Source: Thiosocius sp049669185 (lineage in GTDB: Bacteria > Pseudomonadota > Gammaproteobacteria > Chromatiales > Chromatiaceae). Taken from it: a stretch of 27,974 nt of DNA. The stretch spans positions 1-27,974 of the forward strand of contig JBATKF010000471.1 of assembly GCA_049669185.1 (NCBI GenBank), written 5' to 3'. Both the position numbers and the translations under genes were made by a program. How positions within the stretch are numbered: position 1 is the stretch's first letter; each line of letters begins with the position of its first letter. Under the pieces are notes generated by a model, which saw only the letters and a list, made by a program, of their open reading frames with translations, ran no database searches and was not told the DNA's origin. Positions 23,450 through 27,974 of the stretch are shown one piece after another.

Positions 23450-24541
23450 ATGGCAGATCCCACGAGAGAGCAGGTCGAAGCGGCCATCAAGACCTACATC
23501 GAACCCCACCTTGAGATCGACCTGGTCAGCGCCAAGTCGGTGAAAGATGTGAAGATCGACGGTGGCAAGGTAGGCGTCGATCTACAGCTGGGCTTCCCGG
23601 CTAAGGGCATTCACGACGAGATTGCTGCTGCGGTTAAGGCAGCGGTTGAGGCGATCGACGGCGTGAGCAGCTGTGAGGTGACGCTCGAGACCAAGATTCA
23701 GGCCCACTCGGTGCAGAAATCGCTGAAGCCGATTGACAACGTAAAGAACATCATCGCCGTCGCGTCCGGCAAGGGCGGTGTGGGCAAGTCCACCACGGCG
23801 GTCAATCTGGCCTTGGCGCTGTCCGCCGAAGGCGGCAGGGTCGGTATCCTGGACGCCGATATCTATGGCCCCTCGCAGCCGCGCATGCTCGGGATCTCCG
23901 GGAAGCCGGAGTCGAAAGACGGTAATACCCTTGAGCCGATGATGAGCTATCACCTGCAGGCGATGTCGATAGGGTTCCTGATCGACGAGGAAACGCCGAT
24001 GATCTGGCGCGGCCCTATGGTCACTCAGGCGCTCGAGCAACTGCTGAACGACACCAACTGGGAAGAGCTCGATTACCTGGTAATTGACCTGCCGCCAGGT
24101 ACCGGTGATACGCAGCTGACGCTGGCACAGAAGGTCCCAGTGTCCGGCGCGATCATTGTGACCACGCCGCAGGACATCGCCCTGCTGGACGCGCGCAAGG
24201 GCTTCAAGATGTTCGAGAAGGTCGAGGTGCCGATTCTCGGCATCGTCGAGAATATGTCCATCCACATCTGTTCGAATTGCGGCCACGAAGAACACATCTT
24301 CGGCGAAGGCGGCGGTCGGCGCATGGCCGAGCAGTACGGTGTGAACTTCCTAGGCGCGCTGCCGCTGGAGACCCGCATCCGCGAAGAGACCGACTCGGGT
24401 AAGCCGACCGTGGTCGCCGAGCCGGAGTCTCGGCCCTCGCAGATCTACCGCGAGATCGCGCGCAAGGCCGCGGCCCAGCTCTCGCGACAGGCGAAGAGCT
24501 ATGCAGCCAAGTTCCCGAACATCGTGATCCAGAACAACTGA
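23450..24541 (+). CDS. apbC: Iron-sulfur cluster carrier ATPase Mrp/ApbC
   Basis: 363 residues from the ATG at 23450, which is preceded by AGGA; the family is usually 360-370. An N-terminal MIP18/DUF59 domain (about 8-85) is followed by the deviant Walker A GKGGVGKST at 107-115. Next come DADIYGPSQPRML (Walker A') and DLPPGTGDTQLT, the Mrp signature. The cluster-binding CxxC is Cys274-x2-Cys277 in HICSNCGHEE. ApbC binds and transfers [4Fe-4S] clusters to target enzymes. A good intrinsic terminator follows 30 bases after the stop, so it appears to be a single-gene unit. The gene opposite metG is apbC in E. coli too. Confidence 0.96.
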   Translation: MADPTREQVEAAIKTYIEPHLEIDLVSAKSVKDVKIDGGKVGVDLQLGFPAKGIHDEIAAAVKAAVEAIDGVSSCEVTLETKIQAHSVQKSLKPIDNVKNIIAVASGKGGVGKSTTAVNLALALSAEGGRVGILDADIYGPSQPRMLGISGKPESKDGNTLEPMMSYHLQAMSIGFLIDEETPMIWRGPMVTQALEQLLNDTNWEELDYLVIDLPPGTGDTQLTLAQKVPVSGAIIVTTPQDIALLDARKGFKMFEKVEVPILGIVENMSIHICSNCGHEEHIFGEGGGRRMAEQYGVNFLGALPLETRIREETDSGKPTVVAEPESRPSQIYREIARKAAAQLSRQAKSYAAKFPNIVIQNN

Positions 24542-24572
24542 TCTCGGTCGCGCGATCGACTCGGCGTCATAG

Positions 24573-24597
24573 AGCCCGCCCTGCGCGGGCTTTATTT
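24573..24597 (+). terminator. Intrinsic terminator after apbC
   Basis: AGCCCGC (24573-24579), loop CCTGC, GCGGGCT (24585-24591), then TTTATTT. A 7-bp GC-rich stem with a T-rich tail 30 bases after the apbC stop is a standard rho-independent terminator. Confidence 0.85.
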
Positions 24598-24706
24598 ACC
24601 CAGGTTCGCCAGCGGCATAAATGCGTTGTCGAACGACAGGGCCAAGGCTGTCTTGCTCCTGTCACGAATCCACAGCACTATCATCGCAGTTCATCCACGC
24701 CGCACC

Positions 24707-26119
24707 ATGCAACTTCCGAATCACAAGACCAAGTTGATCTGTACCGTCGGTCCGGCCTCGGACAGCGTCGAGACCCTCGCGGCGATGCTGCGCGCCGGTA
24801 TGAGTGTCGCCCGCCTGAACTTTTCGCATGGTGACTTTTCCGCGCATGCGGCCAGCATCGCGCGTCTGCGCGAGGCAGCCGAGTTGACCGGGCGCCGGCT
24901 GGCCATCATGGCCGATCTGCCGGGGCCGAAAATACGCATCGGTGAACTCGCCCCTGAGCAGGTCGAACTTGCGAACGGTGCGCTGGTGACCCTGACGACA
25001 GACGACATCGTTGGTGATGACACGCGTTTCTCGGTCAATTTCGAACGCCTGCCGCAGGTGGTGCATCCGGAAGACAAGATGTTTCTCAACGACGGTCTCA
25101 TCTCGCTGAAGGTGGTGAGCGTCAGCGGCAGTGATGTCTTGTGCGAGGTGCGCGCCGGTGGCGAGCTGTCGTCGCGCAAGGGGCTCGATCTTCCCGGTAT
25201 CGACCTCGGCATGAGCGCCTTCACCGCGCGCGATCTCGAGTGCCTGGCGTTTGCGCTCTCGCAGGGCGTCGATGCCGTCAGCCAGTCCTTTGTCTCCACG
25301 GCCGAGGACGTCATCGCGGTGAAACAGGCGGCGGCGTCGCTCGGTTATCAGCCCTTTGTGATCGCCAAGATCGAGCGTGCACGCGCGGTCGAAAGTCTCG
25401 ACCAGATACTCGAGGCGGCCGACGGCCTGATGGTGGCACGCGGCGATCTCGGCGTCGAGCTACCGATCGCAGAGATGGCGATAGTGCAGAAAGAGCTGAT
25501 GCGTGCGGCCAATCGACACGGCAAACCGGTCATCACCGCCACGCAGATGTTGGAGTCCATGACGACGCATCGCCGCCCCACGCGCGCCGAGGCGACGGAC
25601 GTCGCGAATGCGATCCTGGATGGTACCGACGCGGTCATGCTGTCCGCCGAGTCGGCCATGGGGCGTTACCCGGTCGAGGCGGTCAGCATGCTGGCAGAGA
25701 TCGCCGCCGCGACAGAACCCCATCGGCCACGCGCGCCGGTCGATGCCAGGATCCCCGAGCATCCGAGCCTGCCGGGATTGATCGCCCGTAGCATCCAAAA
25801 CGCGGTGAACACGCTCAACCCGGCCGTGGTTGGCGTCCCGACCCGGTCCGGGTCCATGGCGCGCAATGTGACGCGTTTCCGCCTGCCGACCTGGATTGTC
25901 GCGTTCAGCAAGGCGCCGGCGACCTGTCAGGCGCTGCAGTTTTCCTACGGTGTGCACGCATTGCAGGTCACGGCCGATGCCGCGGACTGGACCCCGTTCT
26001 TGCGCGATTGGATGCGCGGGCAGGGCATCGCCGAGGGCATCGCAATCCTCGCGCAGGGTCCTTCGGAGGAACACCCCCACGGCAACCATCGCATGGAGAT
26101 CGTCGATCTCGCTCGCTGA
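24707..26119 (+). CDS. pyk: Pyruvate kinase
   Basis: 470 residues from the ATG at 24707, the same length as E. coli PykF. An upstream in-frame extension to 24626 lies against the terminator region and lacks family similarity. It converts phosphoenolpyruvate and ADP to pyruvate and ATP. The N-terminus KTKLICTVGPASDS, the RLNFSHGDF loop, the active-site lysine in FVIAKIERARA, the metal-binding LMVARGDLGVELP and the TQMLESMTTHRRPTRAEATDVANAI segment are all intact. The usual (A/S)SFV motif reads SQSFVS. The C-terminal domain (about 350-470) is shortened or divergent at the effector site, so allosteric control cannot be predicted. It converges on the redoxin gene, with 10 bases between stops. Confidence 0.95.
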   Translation: MQLPNHKTKLICTVGPASDSVETLAAMLRAGMSVARLNFSHGDFSAHAASIARLREAAELTGRRLAIMADLPGPKIRIGELAPEQVELANGALVTLTTDDIVGDDTRFSVNFERLPQVVHPEDKMFLNDGLISLKVVSVSGSDVLCEVRAGGELSSRKGLDLPGIDLGMSAFTARDLECLAFALSQGVDAVSQSFVSTAEDVIAVKQAAASLGYQPFVIAKIERARAVESLDQILEAADGLMVARGDLGVELPIAEMAIVQKELMRAANRHGKPVITATQMLESMTTHRRPTRAEATDVANAILDGTDAVMLSAESAMGRYPVEAVSMLAEIAAATEPHRPRAPVDARIPEHPSLPGLIARSIQNAVNTLNPAVVGVPTRSGSMARNVTRFRLPTWIVAFSKAPATCQALQFSYGVHALQVTADAADWTPFLRDWMRGQGIAEGIAILAQGPSEEHPHGNHRMEIVDLAR

Positions 26120-26129
26120 GCTCTGCGGA

Positions 26130-26729
26130 TTAGTACTTCACCGAGCAACCATAGGGCCGCGTGACCGGCTGGCTGACCGACTGGCCGGCCATCACCTCTT
26201 GCAGCGCCGCGCTGACGTACTGTGTCGCTTTGGGTATGTCGGCCGGGTTCGCGGAGGAGATGCTGTCGATCCCACCCATGTAGACGAGGGTCCCTTGCGG
26301 GTCGATGACATACATGTGCGGTGTGGTCTTGGCGCCATAGCTGCGGCCGATGTCCCCTGTCGTGTCCATCAGCACCGCCGTCGGCGCGGCATCCCGCTGC
26401 TCGGTCAGGCGATCGGCCTCGGCGCCGCTGACCTGGCCCTGTTTGCCCGGCGCCGATGAGATGACCGAGAGCCACACGGCGCCTTGCTCGGTGGCCGCGC
26501 GCTGCTGGGCCTGCATGTTGCCCGCGCCGTAGTGTTTACGCACATAGGGGCAGTCGTGGTTGGTCCACTCCAGGACCACGACCTTGCCGCGGAAATCCTC
26601 GAGCGAATGGCGCTGCCCCTTGCTGTCGGTCGCGGCGAAGACCGGCGCGGGTTGGCCGACCTTGACCGATGCCTGGGCGACTGCCGTGAAGGCAAGCAAA
26701 AGCGCGGCGATGGTTGTCCTGCTACTCAT
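26130..26729 (-). CDS. Secreted redoxin (AhpC/TSA-like, thioredoxin fold)
   Basis: 199 residues from the ATG at 26729, which has GGGAG eight bases upstream; a GTG three codons earlier is less well placed. Residues 1-20 are a signal peptide (TTIAALLLAFTAVAQA|S). The mature part begins VKVGQPAPVFAATDSKGQ, as in AhpC/TSA and TlpA-type redoxins. The reactive Cys60 sits in NHDCPYVRKHY, a single peroxidatic-like Cys rather than CxxC. A second Cys195 near the C-terminus (PYGCSVKY) could form a resolving pair. The protein is probably periplasmic. It lies 17 bases after the DsbD-like gene, so that protein may supply its electrons. Confidence 0.87.
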   Translation of the reverse strand: MSSRTTIAALLLAFTAVAQASVKVGQPAPVFAATDSKGQRHSLEDFRGKVVVLEWTNHDCPYVRKHYGAGNMQAQQRAATEQGAVWLSVISSAPGKQGQVSGAEADRLTEQRDAAPTAVLMDTTGDIGRSYGAKTTPHMYVIDPQGTLVYMGGIDSISSANPADIPKATQYVSAALQEVMAGQSVSQPVTRPYGCSVKY

Positions 26730-26746
26730 GGTTATCACTCCCTTTG

Positions 26747-27974
26747 TCAGATATCGGAGACGGCCTGTAAGACCAGACCTTCGGTCAAGAGTTGCGGCAG
26801 CACCCGTGGCGCGCCATCGCCCGGCGGATACAGCAGATAGAGTGGTACGCCGCTGCGCCCATGGCGCTGAAGTTCGGCGGTGATGGCTGCATCGCGCCGG
26901 GTCCAGTCGGCCTTGAGGTAGGCGATGCCGCGCGCGGCCAGTGCATTGCGCACGCTATCCGTGGCCAGCGCCACTTGCTCGTTCACCTTGCAGGTGATGC
27001 ACCAGGCGGCGGTGAAATTGACCAGGACGGCGCGCCCCTCGCGTTGCAGCTGTGCGACGCGCTCGCTGCTCCAGGTCGTGGCGACTGGGGTGGTGGCGTC
27101 ACCGGCCCGCTGCGTGCCGGCCAGTGCGGCCAGAGCGAGACTCAGCAGCAACGCCGTGGCCGCGATCAAGCGGCGACTACCCTGGCTGCGCAGCGGTTGC
27201 CCGTACCACCACAATGCAAACGACAGCAGCAGGGCACCGGCCAGCGCGGCCGCGAGGGTATCCGACGCCACCTGCTGACTGAGCACCCAGAGCAGCCAGG
27301 CGGCGGCGCCGTACATCGGGAAGGCGAGACCGTTGCGCAGGCGCTCCATCCACGCCCCGGGCGGCGGCAGCCGGCGCAGCCAACGTGGCCAGAGGCTGAG
27401 CATGAGCACCGGCAGCCCAAAGCCGAGCCCCAGTGCGGCGAACACCAGCAGGGATTCAGCGGCCGGACGCGTAAGCGCGAAGCCCAGGGCGGTGCCCATG
27501 AACGGCGCGGTACAGGGGCTGGCGACCACGACAGCCAACACCCCGGTCGCAAAGCTGCCGCCCAGGCCGGGTTTCGAGGTCATGCCCTGACCCATGCCCA
27601 TCAGGCGTGACCCCAGCGCATAGACACCGGAGAGATTAAGCCCCAGCGCCAGCATAAGGTACATCAGGCCGATCACCACGATCGGCTCTTGGAGCTGGAA
27701 GCCCCAGCCCAGGGCCGCGCCGGCAGTGCGCAGGCCGATCAGCAGCGCGGCCAGGGCCGTAAAGGTCGCCAGCACGCCGGCTAGGAATACCCAGCCGTGC
27801 CGGGCGCTGCGGGCGGGGTCTTGACCGACCAGGCTCAGTACCTTGATCGACAGCACCGGCAGTACGCAAGGCATCAGGTTGAGCAGGATGCCGCCGAGCA
27901 GCGCGAGGCCCATCGCCAGCAGCAGGGTCGGATCGGTTGACGCGGTGAGGGCGGCCGGGACCACCAGGTCGAAG
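26747..27974 (-). CDS. DsbD/ScsB-like thiol:disulfide interchange protein (N-terminus cut by window end)
   Basis: The frame stays open to the right edge, so the visible 409 codons are the C-terminal part of a larger protein. Eight hydrophobic helices form a DsbD-beta/CcdA-type domain with the two redox cysteines in LLNLMPCVLPVLS and VVVASPCTAPFMGTALG. A C-terminal thioredoxin-like domain follows, with NFTAAWCITCKVNEQ (CxxC). Such proteins carry electrons from cytoplasmic thioredoxin to periplasmic partners. An N-terminal periplasmic alpha domain is expected beyond the edge. The co-directional secreted redoxin 17 bases downstream is the likely partner. ScsB-type copper-tolerance proteins are the closest alternative to classical DsbD. 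Confidence 0.88.
   Translation of the reverse strand, partial: FDLVVPAALTASTDPTLLLAMGLALLGGILLNLMPCVLPVLSIKVLSLVGQDPARSARHGWVFLAGVLATFTALAALLIGLRTAGAALGWGFQLQEPIVVIGLMYLMLALGLNLSGVYALGSRLMGMGQGMTSKPGLGGSFATGVLAVVVASPCTAPFMGTALGFALTRPAAESLLVFAALGLGFGLPVLMLSLWPRWLRRLPPPGAWMERLRNGLAFPMYGAAAWLLWVLSQQVASDTLAAALAGALLLSFALWWYGQPLRSQGSRRLIAATALLLSLALAALAGTQRAGDATTPVATTWSSERVAQLQREGRAVLVNFTAAWCITCKVNEQVALATDSVRNALAARGIAYLKADWTRRDAAITAELQRHGRSGVPLYLLYPPGDGAPRVLPQLLTEGLVLQAVSDI

Overview
The window is about 28 kb of GC-rich chromosome. Gene content and order suggest a gammaproteobacterium, probably a Chromatiales- or Ectothiorhodospiraceae-like sulfur-type lineage. The evidence is the canonical rsxABCDGE-nth order, the prkA-yeaH-ycgB operon, a yceJ-yceI-type pair, and E. 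coli-length Nth and pyruvate kinase. It looks like an ordinary chromosomal backbone. I see no phage, conjugative, CRISPR, rRNA or tRNA genes. The only mobile-looking DNA is a small non-coding inverted-repeat element near 8.4-8.7 kb.

Layout. (1) 1-2.6 kb: the tail of an unidentified + strand gene, then a minus-strand cluster of an MFS transporter, cytochrome b561 and YceI. (2) 2.75-5.55 kb, + strand: an MBL-fold hydrolase, an unassigned P-loop NTPase and a MetA-type homoserine acyltransferase. (3) 5.56-8.3 kb, minus strand: DUF1841, then a three-gene set of a Cys-rich repeat precursor, a DUF692 multinuclear-iron enzyme and its DUF2063 partner. This matches the HvfABC/bufferin class of copper-binding ribosomal peptides. 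(4) 8.4-8.7 kb: a structured inverted-repeat element. (5) 8.7-14.45 kb, minus strand: the complete Rsx/Rnf electron-transport complex plus endonuclease III. (6) 14.45-15.47 kb: a 1-kb stretch without a convincing gene, carrying repeats and a sigmaE-like promoter match. (7) 15.47-20.24 kb, + strand: prkA, yeaH, ycgB. (8) 20.35-26.1 kb: HAD phosphatase (+), MetG (-), Mrp/ApbC (+), pyruvate kinase (+). (9) 26.1-27.97 kb, minus strand: a secreted redoxin and a DsbD/ScsB-like thiol transporter cut by the window end.

How the genes fit together. Several sets deal with envelope redox and metal stress: YceI/b561, the HvfABC-like copper-peptide system, Rsx (which reduces ferredoxin-like partners or SoxR) and the DsbD-like/redoxin pair. 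Mrp and Nth are linked to Fe-S clusters. The most interesting locus is the HvfABC-like one. Its precursor has an expanded, partly degenerate array of roughly 16-residue core repeats carrying ten cysteines. A perfect 11-bp hairpin lies between the precursor gene and the enzyme genes, and a smaller hairpin abuts the precursor's ribosome binding site.
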